Position numbers and translations under genes: made by a program. 64,000 nucleotides of DNA from Microbacterium esteraromaticum (GTDB lineage: Bacteria; Actinomycetota; Actinomycetes; Actinomycetales; Microbacteriaceae): positions 2,294,001 through 2,358,000 of the forward strand of contig NZ_CP043732.1 of assembly GCF_014084045.1 (NCBI RefSeq). Direction: 5' to 3'. The notes under the pieces are model-generated. The model did no database searches. It was not told where the DNA came from and saw only the letters and a program-made list of their open reading frames with translations. Positions 24,087 through 33,017 of the stretch are shown one piece after another. The stretch's first letter is position 1; each line of letters starts with the position of its first letter.

Positions 24087-25040
24087 TCAGGCGTGCAGGG
24101 CCTCGTTGAGCGTCACTCCGTGGCCGGCGCGCGCCTTCGCCTCGATGGCGCCGGTGAGGGAGTTGCGCCAGAACAGGATGCCAGGCCGGCCGGACAGCTC
24201 GGCCGCCTTCACCGAGGGCTTGCGGCCGTCGGCGTCCACCGGGCCGTCGCCGAGCACCACCTTCGAGCCGGCGGTCACGTACAGGCCCGCCTCGACCACG
24301 CTGTCGTCGCCGAGCGAGATGCCGATGCCCGCGTTGGCACCGAGCAGTGCACGCTCGCCGATCGACACGCGGTGGCTGCCGCCGCCGGAGAGCGTGCCCA
24401 TGATCGAGGCGCCGGCGCCGATGTCGCTGTTCGCGCCGACCACGACACCCTGCGAGATGCGCCCCTCGACCATGGCAGGACCGAGCGTGCCTGCGTTGAA
24501 GTTCACGAATCCCTCGTGCATCACGGTCGTGCCGGGGGAGAGGTGGGCGCCGAGGCGCACGCGCGACGCGTCGGCGATGCGCACACCCTCCGGCTGCACA
24601 TAGTCGGTGAGGCGGGGGAACTTGTCGAGCCCCTGCACCTGGATGCCGTGCCGCTGCAGCAGCGGACGCAGCCTGGCGGCATCGGCGGGATGCATCGGTC
24701 CGGCGTTCGTCCACGCGACGTTCGGCAGGTGGGCGAAGATGCCGTCGAGGTTGAGCTCGTTCGGGCGCACCACCAGGCGCGACAGGGCGTGCAGACGCAG
24801 ATACGCGTCTGCAGTCGATGCGACCGGCGCGTCGAGGTCGATGCTGAGCTGCACGAACGCGATCGTCACACCGCGGCGCTCGTCCTCGTCGGCGAAGGCT
24901 CCCCACGTGGCGGCCGCGGCCGCGGCGTCGTCCGCCTCCTGGGTGCCGAGCCCGAGCTCGGGGTACCAGGCATCGAGGACGGTGCCGTCCGATGCGATCG
25001 TGCTCAGGCCGATGCCCCATACCGTACGTGCAGTGCTCAT
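24087..25040 (-). CDS. dapD: Tetrahydrodipicolinate N-succinyltransferase
   Basis: This 317-residue enzyme is the actinobacterial-type DapD, the first committed succinylase step to meso-diaminopimelate and lysine. The C-terminal half is a left-handed beta-helix of hexapeptide repeats (for example GGGSHRVSIGERALLGANAG and GDDSVVEAGLYVTAGSKVVL). Start ATG at 25040 (MSTARTVWGIGL). TACGGT at 25047-25052 on this strand lies six bases upstream, so it is probably leaderless. It is divergent from dapE with only 65 bases between starts. Confidence 0.95.
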   Translation of the reverse strand: MSTARTVWGIGLSTIASDGTVLDAWYPELGLGTQEADDAAAAAATWGAFADEDERRGVTIAFVQLSIDLDAPVASTADAYLRLHALSRLVVRPNELNLDGIFAHLPNVAWTNAGPMHPADAARLRPLLQRHGIQVQGLDKFPRLTDYVQPEGVRIADASRVRLGAHLSPGTTVMHEGFVNFNAGTLGPAMVEGRISQGVVVGANSDIGAGASIMGTLSGGGSHRVSIGERALLGANAGIGISLGDDSVVEAGLYVTAGSKVVLGDGPVDADGRKPSVKAAELSGRPGILFWRNSLTGAIEAKARAGHGVTLNEALHA

Positions 25041-25093
25041 GCCTCTACCGTACGGGCCGCGACACCCGGCACGGGAAGATGTGACGACGTGGC

Positions 25094-25099
25094 TAGGCT
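25094..25099 (+). promoter_or_regulatory. -10 element (TAGGCT) of dapE, leaderless spacing
   Basis: TAGGCT ends six bases before the dapE ATG at 25106. The dapD -10 (TACGGT, complement of 25047-25052) shares the same 65-base gap. Confidence 0.65.
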
Positions 25100-25105
25100 G
25101 GGGGC

Positions 25106-26179
25106 ATGGCGCTCGACCTGACCGCATCCTCACTCGACCTCACTCGCATCATCTGCGACATCCCCAGCGTCTCGGGCGGTGAGGCGCTGCTGGCCGACGA
25201 GATCGAGGCCGCGGTGCGCGCGTATCCGCACCTGCAGGTGGTGCGGCACGGCAACACGGTCGTCGCCCGCACGGATCTCGGCAGGGCCCAGCGCGTCGTG
25301 ATCGCCGGTCACATCGACACGGTGCCGATCAATGCGAACGTGCCCACCCGCGACGTCGAGATAGACGGGGTGCCGCACCTGTGGGGCCGCGGCACCGTCG
25401 ACATGAAGGCCGGCGTCGCCGTGCAGCTCAAGCTGGCCGCCGAGCTGACCGACCCCGTGGTCGACATCACGTGGATGTGGTACGACAACGAAGAGGTCGA
25501 CGCCGCGCTGAACGGCCTGAACCTGCTCGCACAGGCGCGCCCCGATCTCTTCGCCGCCGACTTCGCCATCCTCGGCGAGCCCTCGGACGGACGCGTCGAG
25601 GGCGGCTGCAACGGCACGCTGCGCGCCGTCGTGCGCGTGCGCGGCGTGCGGGCTCACAGCGCACGCTCGTGGATCGGCGAGAATGCGATCCACGCCGCGG
25701 CCCCGATCCTCTCGCGTCTCGCCGAGTATCGTGCGAGAGAGGTCGAGGTCGAGGGTCTGGGCTACCGCGAGGGGCTGAACGCCGTGAGCATCCGGGGAGG
25801 CGTCGCGGGCAACGTGATTCCCGACCTGTGCGAGGTCGACGTGAACTACCGCTTCGCGCCGAACAAGAGCGTCGCGGACGCCGAGGCGCACGTGCGCTCG
25901 GTGTTCGCAGGATTCGAGGTCGACATCGTCGACGCCGCCGGTGGCGCGCGACCCGGTCTCGATGCGCCGATCGCGCAGCAGTTCCTCTCGGCGGTCGGAG
26001 GCGAGGCCCATGCGAAGTACGGCTGGACCGACGTCGCGCGATTCTCGGCCATGGGGGTTCCCGCCGTGAACTACGGTCCCGGTGACCCGCACCTCGCGCA
26101 CCACGACGAGGAGCGTGTGCCCGTCTCGCAGATCGAGGACGTCGAACGCGGGCTGCGCGCGTGGCTCAGCGCGTCCTGA
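25106..26179 (+). CDS. dapE: Succinyl-diaminopimelate desuccinylase
   Basis: This 357-residue M20-family metallo-amidohydrolase makes diaminopimelate from its N-succinyl form. Metal-site motifs are IAGHIDTVPIN, LWGRGTVDMKAGVAVQ and YDNEEVDAALNGL, followed by ILGEPSDGRVEGGCNG and the C-terminal histidine region. It starts with ATG at the predicted transcription start. The next gene begins 19 bases inside its 3' end. Confidence 0.95.
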   Translation: MALDLTASSLDLTRIICDIPSVSGGEALLADEIEAAVRAYPHLQVVRHGNTVVARTDLGRAQRVVIAGHIDTVPINANVPTRDVEIDGVPHLWGRGTVDMKAGVAVQLKLAAELTDPVVDITWMWYDNEEVDAALNGLNLLAQARPDLFAADFAILGEPSDGRVEGGCNGTLRAVVRVRGVRAHSARSWIGENAIHAAAPILSRLAEYRAREVEVEGLGYREGLNAVSIRGGVAGNVIPDLCEVDVNYRFAPNKSVADAEAHVRSVFAGFEVDIVDAAGGARPGLDAPIAQQFLSAVGGEAHAKYGWTDVARFSAMGVPAVNYGPGDPHLAHHDEERVPVSQIEDVERGLRAWLSAS

Positions 26180-27375
26180 TCCGAGGACTTCGCGGCTGGC
26201 AGCGGATGCCGGTCGCCGGCCGCATCGCGGTCATCTACCTGCTCTCGCGATTGGTGACGACAGGGTTCTTCGCCCTGGCCGCCGCCGGATCGAGTGCGAG
26301 CTCGCGTTTCGGCGCCCAGCCCGACCTGGGCGACTACGTGCTCGGCTGGGATGCGCAGTGGTACTGGACCGTCGCCGTCTTCGGCTACCCCGCTGTGCTC
26401 CCGGTGAACGAAGCGGGGCAGGTGATCGAGAACGCCTGGGCGTTCATGCCGGTGTACGCGTACCTCGCGCGGTTCGTCGGTCTTGGCGACTGGGGTGCGG
26501 GGGCGCTGATCGTGTCGCTCGTCGCCGGTTTCCTCGCGTGCCTCGCCCTGCATCGGCTGCTGAGGCCGCGGATAGGCGCCTCTGCGGCACTGTGGGCTGT
26601 CGCGTTCTTCGCAAGCGGCCCCTTGGCGGCGCTGTTCCAGGTGGGGTACGCCGAGAGCCTGTTCGTGCTGCTGCTGCTGGTCGCCATCGACTTGGCATCC
26701 AGGCATCGCTACGGCTGGCTGTGCCTGGTGATCCCGGCGATGGGGTTCACCAGACCCGGGGTGCTGGCCTTCGCGCTGTTCCTCGGGCTGCACGGCATCT
26801 CCCGGTGGGTGGCGAGGCACCGGGATCCGCTGCCCCCATCCCACGTCGTGCACATCGTCGCGCTCGGAGGGCTGGCGACCGCAGTCGGCTTCTCCTGGCA
26901 GGTGATCGCCGCGGTCGTCACCGGCGATCCGGGGGCCTACCTCGAGACCGAGCTGTCGTGGCGCCGCAACTGGCTGGCAGAGCCCGGTGCTCATTTCATC
27001 CCGTTCGAGGGATTCGTGCGCGGCGCCGAGTTCTGGGCGACGCAGTGGGGGATGCCGGCCTGGGCGGGCTGGGTGATCCTGGCGGCGCTGGTGGTAGCCA
27101 CGGGCCTCGCCCTGCTGCGCGCGCGCCCCGTGCGCAGGCTCGGTGCGGACATCCGGCTATGGGGCGCCAGCTACGTGCTGTACCTGCTCGCGGTGTTCTT
27201 CCCTCAGTCGAGCACGTTCCGCCTGCTGCTCCCGCTCACCCCCTTCACCGGGGCGCTGGCCGTGCCGCGCTCACGGGTGTACCGGTGGGGGATGCTGCTC
27301 GTGTGCCTGCTGCTGCAGTGGCTGTGGATCCTTGCGATGTACGGCTCGGCGCAGACCTACTGGCAGGTGCCGTGA
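26161..27375 (+). CDS. PIG-V-like mannosyltransferase-family membrane protein
   Basis: This 404-residue protein has about ten transmembrane helices. An early luminal-type acidic motif (LGWDAQWYWTVAVFGYP) and later AWAFMPVYAYLAR resemble the bacterial PIG-V/GT-C glycosyltransferases that use lipid-linked sugars. A C-terminal FPQSSTFRLLLPLTPFTGA block is also typical. It begins with GTG inside dapE, so the two are translationally coupled. The sugar acceptor is unknown. Confidence 0.75.
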   Translation: MAQRVLIRGLRGWQRMPVAGRIAVIYLLSRLVTTGFFALAAAGSSASSRFGAQPDLGDYVLGWDAQWYWTVAVFGYPAVLPVNEAGQVIENAWAFMPVYAYLARFVGLGDWGAGALIVSLVAGFLACLALHRLLRPRIGASAALWAVAFFASGPLAALFQVGYAESLFVLLLLVAIDLASRHRYGWLCLVIPAMGFTRPGVLAFALFLGLHGISRWVARHRDPLPPSHVVHIVALGGLATAVGFSWQVIAAVVTGDPGAYLETELSWRRNWLAEPGAHFIPFEGFVRGAEFWATQWGMPAWAGWVILAALVVATGLALLRARPVRRLGADIRLWGASYVLYLLAVFFPQSSTFRLLLPLTPFTGALAVPRSRVYRWGMLLVCLLLQWLWILAMYGSAQTYWQVP

Positions 27376-27455
27376 CCTCCCGATGACGCGCGGACGCCGA
27401 ACCTGGGAGCCTACCGATAAACTTGATCCATACCACCGAGGGAAAGGGTGCCACG

Positions 27456-27626
27456 ATGGCAGCGATGAAGCCGAGGACCGGCGACGGACCGATGGAGGCC
27501 GTGAAGGAGGGGCGACTCATCATCGTGCGGGTTCCGCTCGAGGGCGGCGGCCGACTGGTCGTCTCCGTGAACGACGCAGAGGCGAAGGAGCTTCACGACG
27601 TGCTGGCAGCCGTCGTGAACGCCTGA
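27456..27626 (+). CDS. DUF3117 small protein
   Basis: This 56-residue protein, MAAMKPRTGDGPMEAVKEGR followed by a short beta-rich part (LIIVRVPLEGGGRLVVSV) and an acidic helix, is the well-conserved actinobacterial DUF3117 family. Start ATG at 27456 is chosen because the conserved N-terminus begins there behind a gggaaaggg ribosome site. TAAACT at 27418-27423 is the likely -10. Function is unknown. Confidence 0.92.
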   Translation: MAAMKPRTGDGPMEAVKEGRLIIVRVPLEGGGRLVVSVNDAEAKELHDVLAAVVNA

Positions 27627-27633
27627 CCGGCTG

Positions 27634-27675
27634 AGAAGAGGGGCGGTGGATCTTCGGATCCACCGCCCCTCTTCT
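27634..27675. terminator. Bidirectional terminator with TTCG tetraloop
   Basis: A perfect 19-base-pair stem is closed by a ttcg loop, between the DUF3117 gene and the convergent O-methyltransferase gene. Confidence 0.93.
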
Positions 27676-27698
27676 GCGTTCTCGGGCCCGCGCCCCGC

Positions 27699-28331
27699 CT
27701 ATTCGGCGATGCGGGTCAGCTGCAGCAGCCCCTCGCCCACGGTCGACAGCGCGGCGAGCACCGCCTGGGACTCCTGGGTCTCCTGCACCAGCGATCGATA
27801 GGCCGTGGTCACCGCGTCGCGCTGGACGGGGTCGGCCACCTTGCCGCCGTGCAGCACGCGCGGCACGAGCACGAGCCCGCCGGTGCGCACGAGGCGCAGG
27901 CCGTGTTCGACGTACTCGATGACGTTCTCTGCGTCCGCGTCGATCAGGACGATGTCGTAGGCGCCCTCGTTCATACGAGGCAGCACGTCGGCAGCGCGAC
28001 CCGTGATGAACCGGCCGCGTGCGGCGGGGATGCGCGCATCGGCGAACGCCTGGCGCGCGGCGGCGAGGTGCTCGGGCTCGTTGTCGATCGTGGTCAGCAC
28101 AGCCTGGGGCGCGCCGCGAAGAAGCCACAGGCCCGAGACGCCGGCGCCGGTGCCGATCTCGACGATCGACCTGGCAGCGGTCGCCGCAGCGAGCACGGCG
28201 CACTGGGCTCCGACGGCGGGGCTGATCGGAGCGGCTCCGAGTTCCAGCGCGTGGGCGCGCGCTCGGGCGATCGCGGCGGGTTCCACGATGGTCTCGCGCG
28301 CGAATCGGGCGTTCGCGTCGTGCTCGCTCAT
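27699..28331 (-). CDS. Class I SAM-dependent O-methyltransferase
   Basis: This 210-residue methyltransferase_3-type protein has the SAM-binding glycine loop IVEIGTGAGVSGLWLLRG, the acidic residue TIDNEPEHL, and the IVLIDADAENVIEYVEHGL motif with the metal-type aspartates. It resembles catechol/caffeoyl-CoA O-methyltransferases, and a similar gene sits near tatB in mycobacteria. ATG start behind an aaggagag site. The substrate is unknown. Confidence 0.85.
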   Translation of the reverse strand: MSEHDANARFARETIVEPAAIARARAHALELGAAPISPAVGAQCAVLAAATAARSIVEIGTGAGVSGLWLLRGAPQAVLTTIDNEPEHLAAARQAFADARIPAARGRFITGRAADVLPRMNEGAYDIVLIDADAENVIEYVEHGLRLVRTGGLVLVPRVLHGGKVADPVQRDAVTTAYRSLVQETQESQAVLAALSTVGEGLLQLTRIAE

Positions 28332-28406
28332 GGGGTCTCTCCTTGCAGAAGGTCGTGATCACAAGCGTAAGCGGCCATGGCGGATCACAAGGGGAGGCGC
28401 GGCGGG

Positions 28407-28412
28407 TAGCCT
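28407..28412 (+). promoter_or_regulatory. -10 element (TAGCCT) of tatB, leaderless spacing
   Basis: TAGCCT ends six bases before the ATG at 28419. Confidence 0.6.
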
Positions 28413-28418
28413 GGGGGG

Positions 28419-28808
28419 ATGGAACTGGGGTTGACCTTCGACAAGCTGCTGCTGATCGGTCTTGTCGCTGTCATCATCATCGGCCCTGAGCGACTGCCGA
28501 AGGCGGCTGAGACGTTCGCGAGGTTCGTGCGCCGTGCGGGGGAGTACCTGCGCGAGACGAAGAGCAAGATGCGCGACGAGCTCGGGCCCGAGATCGACGA
28601 GGTCGACTGGCGCAAGCTCGATCCTCGGCAGTACGACCCGCGGCGGATCATCCGCGATGCGCTGTTCGAGGAGCCGGAGTTCGATGCGGCGCCCGCTCCC
28701 GCGGCCACCGCTGTGGCCACCGATCCTGTCGCCCCGGCGCGGCCGCCCATGACCCGCACGCACTTCTCGCGGCAGACACCGCCGCCGTTCGACGCCGAAG
28801 CCACCTGA
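28419..28808 (+). CDS. tatB: Twin-arginine translocase subunit TatB
   Basis: This 129-residue protein has a single N-terminal helix (FDKLLLIGLVAVIIIGPERL) with the GPERLP hinge and an amphipathic helix (KAAETFARFVRRAGEYLRET). A proline/alanine-rich cytoplasmic tail follows. This is the TatB layout. TatB works with TatC in exporting folded proteins; tatA and tatC are not in this window. Confidence 0.92.
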   Translation: MELGLTFDKLLLIGLVAVIIIGPERLPKAAETFARFVRRAGEYLRETKSKMRDELGPEIDEVDWRKLDPRQYDPRRIIRDALFEEPEFDAAPAPAATAVATDPVAPARPPMTRTHFSRQTPPPFDAEAT

Positions 28809-28832
28809 GTCGGCGCCGCGCGGTCGCGCCGC

Positions 28833-29954
28833 TCAGCGCAGGCGCAGCGGCAGAGCTCGGCCGGAGAGGCCCCGCCCGCGGTGAGCGATGCGCTCGGCCA
28901 GCCCGGTGATGGCGCGGGCCGCCGCATCGTCGGGTTCGCCGAGCACGACCGGCACGCCCTCGTCGCCGCCGCGGCGCAGTGCAGGGCTGAGCGGGATGGA
29001 TGCCAGCAGCGGCACCTCATCGCCGTCGGCACTGAGCGCCTGGGCGACCTCGGCTCCTCCGCCCTCGCCGAACAGGTCGAGGAGGGTGCCGTCCGGAAGG
29101 GCGTATGCCGCCATGTTCTCGATCACGCCGATGACCCGCTGACCCGTCTGCCTGGCGACCAGCCCGCTGCGGATCGCCACGTCGGCCGCCGCCGGCTGCG
29201 GTGTGGTCACGACGAGCACTTCGGCGTGCGGAAGGATCTGGCCGATCGAGATCGCGATGTCTCCCGTCCCCGGGGGCATGTCGATCAGCAGCACGTCGAG
29301 GTCGCCGAAGAACACGTCGGTGAGGAACTGCTGCACGGTGCGGTGCAGCATAGGCCCGCGCCATGCGACAACCGCTTCCCCGTCACGCAGGAACATGCCG
29401 ATCGACACGGTCTTCACATCGTGTGCGACGGGCGGCAGCATGAGGTCGTCGATGCGCGTCGGCTGGGTGCCGGGAGCGATCCCGAGCAGCCCGGGTATCG
29501 AGAAGCCGTGCACATCCGCATCCACCAGTCCGACCCGCAGACCCTGACGGGCGAGCGCGACGGCGAGGTTCGCGGTGACGGTCGACTTCCCGACGCCGCC
29601 CTTGCCGCTGGAGACGAGGATGACGCGGGTGAGGGAGTCGGCTCCGAACGGCATCTGTCGGGCGGGCCGCCCTTCGCGCAGCTTCTCGGTGAGCGCTCGG
29701 CGCTCGTCGGGGGTCATGACGCCCACCTCGACGGAGACCTCGCCGATGCCGGGGACGGATGCCGCGGCATCCCGCACATCCTGCTCGATGCGCTGGGCGG
29801 CGGGACAGCCGACGATCGTGAGCACGATCCCCACCTGCGCGAAGTCGCCCTCGACGGCGATGTCACGCACCATGTCGAGGTCGCCGATCGGGCGCCGCAG
29901 CTCGGGGTCGGTGACCGCCGAGACCGCCACACGCACCCGGTCAGCGAGCGTCAT
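28833..29954 (-). CDS. mrp: Mrp/ApbC-family iron-sulfur cluster carrier ATPase
   Basis: This 373-residue protein has an N-terminal DUF59/MIP18-like domain (about 1-95, VTDPELRRPIGDLDMVRDI). A P-loop domain follows with the deviant Walker A SSGKGGVGKST, GLVDADVHGFSIPGLLG and the conserved LLIDMPPGTGDIAISIGQ. It loads Fe-S clusters onto target enzymes. The CxxC cluster-binding pair common in this family is not obvious. Its start overlaps the DUF1003 gene by 14 bases, third gene of an mgtE-like/DUF1003/mrp operon. Confidence 0.93.
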   Translation of the reverse strand: MTLADRVRVAVSAVTDPELRRPIGDLDMVRDIAVEGDFAQVGIVLTIVGCPAAQRIEQDVRDAAASVPGIGEVSVEVGVMTPDERRALTEKLREGRPARQMPFGADSLTRVILVSSGKGGVGKSTVTANLAVALARQGLRVGLVDADVHGFSIPGLLGIAPGTQPTRIDDLMLPPVAHDVKTVSIGMFLRDGEAVVAWRGPMLHRTVQQFLTDVFFGDLDVLLIDMPPGTGDIAISIGQILPHAEVLVVTTPQPAAADVAIRSGLVARQTGQRVIGVIENMAAYALPDGTLLDLFGEGGGAEVAQALSADGDEVPLLASIPLSPALRRGGDEGVPVVLGEPDDAAARAITGLAERIAHRGRGLSGRALPLRLR

Positions 29955-30471
29955 GGCTGTTCTCTGGCGCGCCCTCGTCGTCGCCCCGTTCGGCGAGCAG
30001 CGCCTTCAGCTCCTGGCGCAGCACGTCGCGGGTGACCTGCTGGTTCGAGCGCTCCTCGAGAGCCATGCGCAGAGCCACGATCTCCCTGGCGAGGTACTCG
30101 GTGTCGGCCAGGTTGCGCTCCGCGCGCTGGCGGTCCTGCTCGATCTGCACCCGGTCGCGGTCGTCCTGCCGGTTCTGCGCGAGCAGGATCAGGGGGGCGG
30201 CGTACGAGGCCTGCAGCGACAGCATGAGGGTGAGCGCGGTGAAGCCGAGTGCCGCGTCGTCGAAGCGCAGATGACGGGGCATCAGGGTGTTCCAGACGAT
30301 CCACGCGAGGCAGAACAGCGTCAGGATGACGAGGAAGGCGGGCGTGCCCATGGCGCGGGCGACCCACTCGGTGAAGCGACCGAACCTGTCGCGTGACGGC
30401 GCCTGCGCGCGCGTGGCGCCGCGGGTGCCGGGGGTGTCCAGACGCGCCGTGCGCGAGGCGCGCGCCATCAT
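29941..30471 (-). CDS. DUF1003 membrane protein
   Basis: This 176-residue protein has two transmembrane helices in the family-specific block FLVILTLFCLAWIVWNTL and FTALTLMLSLQASYAAPLIL. The end of the second helix carries LAQNRQDDRDRVQIEQDRQR and a long coiled C-terminal helix. This is the DUF1003 signature. The ATGATG start at 30471 overlaps the stop of the mgtE-like gene. Role unknown; position suggests joint regulation with mrp. Confidence 0.9.
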   Translation of the reverse strand: MMARASRTARLDTPGTRGATRAQAPSRDRFGRFTEWVARAMGTPAFLVILTLFCLAWIVWNTLMPRHLRFDDAALGFTALTLMLSLQASYAAPLILLAQNRQDDRDRVQIEQDRQRAERNLADTEYLAREIVALRMALEERSNQQVTRDVLRQELKALLAERGDDEGAPENSHDAR

Positions 30472-31727
30472 CGTGCGCTCGCCGTCGGCTCGTCGGCGTC
30501 GTGCGTGCGCCAGTCGTCGGGCAGCAGGTAGTCGAGCACGTCGTCGACGCTGATGGCACCGACCAGGCGGTGCGCGCTGTCGATCACGGGCAGCGAGACG
30601 AGGTCGTAGCTGGCGAGCATGCGGGCCACCTCGGCGGCGGATGCGGTGACGGCGACCGGCTCCACGGAGTCGTCGAGGATCGCGCCGAGCCGCTCGTGCG
30701 GGGGATAGCGCAGCATCTTCTGGAAGTGCACGACGCCCAGCAGCCGTCCTGTCGGGGTCTCGAACGGCGGGAGGGTGACGAACACGGCCGCTGCCAGCGC
30801 CGGATGCAGCTCGTGGCGGCGGATCAGCGCGAGCGCCTCGGCGACCGTCGCATCCGCCGACAGGATGATCGGCTCGGGCGTCATCAGGCCGCCGGCGGTG
30901 TCGGCGCCGTAGCGCAGCAGCATCCTGACGTCCTCGGCCTCTTCCGGGTCCATGAGAGCGAGCAGGTGCTCGAGTCGCTCGGGGGGCAGCTGAGCGAGGA
31001 GGTCGGCCGCATCGTCGGGTTCCATCTCGTCGAGCACGTCGGCGGCGCGCTCGTCGCCGAGCCGATCGAGGATGCCCACCTGGTCGTCCTCGGGCATCTC
31101 CTCGAGCGCGTCGGCGAGACGCTCGTCGGGGAGCTCCTCTGCCACCTCGATGCGGCGCTCCTGTGGAAGGTCGAGCAGGGTGGTGGCGAGGTCGGCGGCG
31201 TGCATCTCGGAGTATGTGGCGACCAGCTGCTCGGCGGACTGCGACTCGCCGGGCTCGCGCAGCTCGGCGACCTCGTTCCACGCGGCGAACGCGGTCGGGC
31301 CCTTGGCGAACGGCGACGCGCTGGTCTTGGCCTTGCGGAGGAAGAGCTGGGTGATGCCCCACTCGCCGTGGCGGTCCTGCTCGATCGCGACGTCCTCGAC
31401 GACCGCGGTTCCGCCGCCGTCGGTGAGGCTCACCCGCCGGCCGAGGAACTCGGCGACCACCCGGACCTCACCGGGCCGGGGCTGGAACCGGCGCACGTTG
31501 ATGAGGCCTGTGCTGATGACCTGACCCGATCGGATGGAGGTGACGCGCCCGATCGAGAGGAAGACGTGGCGGCGACCGGGGATCTCGATCACCAGGCCGA
31601 TAACGCGCGGTGAGGCCGTCTTGCGATAGACGATGACGACATCGCGGACCTTGCCGAGACGATCGCCCACGGGATCGAACACGGCGCAACCAGCCAGACG
31701 TGCGACGAAGACCCGTTGTGTGCTCAC
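30468..31727 (-). CDS. MgtE N-domain/CBS protein without the membrane channel
   Basis: This 419-residue protein has a PRC-barrel-like N-terminus (residues about 5-135, FDPVGDRLGKVRDVVIVYR). An MgtE N-terminal superhelical domain follows, with repeats such as LLDLPQERRIEVAEELP and LDRLGDERAADVLDEMEPDD. A pair of CBS domains closes it (about 280-410, GGLMTPEPIILSADATVAE). The five-helix magnesium channel of true MgtE is absent, so it cannot transport by itself and is more likely a soluble sensor or partner. GTG start with TACGCT (complement of 31734-31739) six bases upstream, so leaderless. Confidence 0.88.
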   Translation of the reverse strand: MSTQRVFVARLAGCAVFDPVGDRLGKVRDVVIVYRKTASPRVIGLVIEIPGRRHVFLSIGRVTSIRSGQVISTGLINVRRFQPRPGEVRVVAEFLGRRVSLTDGGGTAVVEDVAIEQDRHGEWGITQLFLRKAKTSASPFAKGPTAFAAWNEVAELREPGESQSAEQLVATYSEMHAADLATTLLDLPQERRIEVAEELPDERLADALEEMPEDDQVGILDRLGDERAADVLDEMEPDDAADLLAQLPPERLEHLLALMDPEEAEDVRMLLRYGADTAGGLMTPEPIILSADATVAEALALIRRHELHPALAAAVFVTLPPFETPTGRLLGVVHFQKMLRYPPHERLGAILDDSVEPVAVTASAAEVARMLASYDLVSLPVIDSAHRLVGAISVDDVLDYLLPDDWRTHDADEPTASAR

Positions 31728-31791
31728 CGTTCCAGCGTAGTCCGCACGCCCCGTGTCGTCCTGGCGGGTGACGGCTCATCGCCGACGATGG

Positions 31792-31797
31792 GACAAT
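31792..31797 (+). promoter_or_regulatory. -10 element (GACAAT), leaderless spacing
   Basis: GACAAT ends six bases before the ATG at 31804. It is divergent from the mgtE-like promoter within a 76-base gap. Confidence 0.5.
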
Positions 31798-31803
31798 GGC
31801 CGG

Positions 31804-32613
31804 ATGAGCATGCTGAATCGACCGGGAAACGGGACCGACCTCGGTGAGGTGATCGCCTCGACGAAGGACTACGAGGCGGCCCAGAAGATCGTGTCGAAGC
31901 TGATCGCCGGTGAGGTGCCGGCCCGCGACATCGCCATCGTGGGCGAGGGCGTCCGCACGGTGGAGAGGGTCACCGGCAAGCTCGGCTACGCCGCCGCCGC
32001 GCGCTCGGGAGCCACGAACGGCGTGCTGATCGGCCTGCTGCTCTCGGCGATCATGCTCTTCGGCACGCCCGACGCCCCGATCTCGCTGTTCCTCGGCTTC
32101 CTGCTCATCGGCGTCGCACTCGGCATGATCATGAGCCTGGTCACGTATTCGATCGTGCGCCGCCGTCGTGACTTCGCGAGCATGATGCAGATGCTCGCCG
32201 ACCACTACGAGGTGCGTGTGCAGCCCGCCTCTCTGGTGAAGGCTCGCGGCGTCGTCGGGCCCGAGCGCCCCCAGACGGTGCGCCCGCCCGTCGACCTCAG
32301 CGAGCCGCCCCGATACGGCGAGCGCGTTCCGCCGGCCGGACAGACCGGAGGTCCCGCGCCGCAGAGCCCGGCGTCGCAGCCGTCGGTGACTGAGCCCGCT
32401 CCGTCGTCGCCGACTCCGGCGTCGCCGACTCCGGCGTCGCCGACTCCGGTGCGGCCGGCTCCGGCTCCTGGCTCCGACGACGGGCCGGTGATCCCTCCGA
32501 AGCCGCCGCTCCCCGGTGCAAAGCCTTCGGCACCCCGAACTCCGTCCGACCCGACGACAGAGTCGGGGCCGGCATCCGACGCCGACGGCGACGAGCCGAC
32601 CGAGTCGCGATGA
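31804..32613 (+). CDS. General stress protein (YflT/GSP17M-like) with proline-rich tail
   Basis: This 269-residue protein has an N-terminal general-stress domain (GEVIASTKDYEAAQKIVSKL, then IAIVGEGVRTVERVTGKL). Two transmembrane helices follow (GVLIGLLLSAIMLFG and ISLFLGFLLIGVALGMIMSL). The rest is a disordered P/A/S-rich tail containing three tandem SPTPA-like units. An ATG six bases later is an alternative start. It overlaps the next gene by ATGA. Confidence 0.8.
   Translation: MSMLNRPGNGTDLGEVIASTKDYEAAQKIVSKLIAGEVPARDIAIVGEGVRTVERVTGKLGYAAAARSGATNGVLIGLLLSAIMLFGTPDAPISLFLGFLLIGVALGMIMSLVTYSIVRRRRDFASMMQMLADHYEVRVQPASLVKARGVVGPERPQTVRPPVDLSEPPRYGERVPPAGQTGGPAPQSPASQPSVTEPAPSSPTPASPTPASPTPVRPAPAPGSDDGPVIPPKPPLPGAKPSAPRTPSDPTTESGPASDADGDEPTESR
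32407..32452 (+). repeat. Tandem repeat inside the stress-protein tail
   Basis: Three copies of a 15-base unit (tcgccgactccggcg and variants) encode SPTPA repeats. It is in frame and coding, so copy-number change would only lengthen or shorten the tail. Confidence 0.75.
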
Positions 32614-33017
32614 CCGCGACGAGCGCTCCGGCGACGGGTGCGTCGGCCTGGGCGCTGGGGCTGCTCGTGCTGCTGCCGATCCCCCTTCTGGGCCCGCTCG
32701 CCGCCGGCGGCGGGATGATCGCCGCCTACGGGTCGCTGTCACGGCAGGGGCCGCTGGCGAAGCGGAACGCCGCCGCGGCGCGCTCCTGGGGTCGGCTGTT
32801 CCTGTTCGTCTCGACGGCTCTGCTCGTGGTGCAGCTGGTGGTGGGGCTGGTGCGGATGACGCAGCCGAGCGCTCCGGCCACCGGCTTCTTCCCGCAGGGC
32901 ATCCCGATCACGCTGTACGTCATCGTGTGCGTCGTGCATCTGGTGGTGGTCATCGTCGCACTGCGCACGGCGCGCCGTGGGGAGTTCGTTCGGGTACCGT
33001 TCGTGAGGAGTCTCTGA
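32610..33017 (+). CDS. Three-helix membrane protein (DUF4870-like)
   Basis: This 135-residue protein has hydrophobic segments at about 12-40, 62-82 and 100-122 (ITLYVIVCVVHLVVVIVALR). Its size and layout recall DUF4870-type proteins, but motifs are weak. It overlaps the upstream stress gene by ATGA and the downstream hydrolase by one base (TGATG), so the three form an operon. Confidence 0.6.
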   Translation: MTATSAPATGASAWALGLLVLLPIPLLGPLAAGGGMIAAYGSLSRQGPLAKRNAAAARSWGRLFLFVSTALLVVQLVVGLVRMTQPSAPATGFFPQGIPITLYVIVCVVHLVVVIVALRTARRGEFVRVPFVRSL

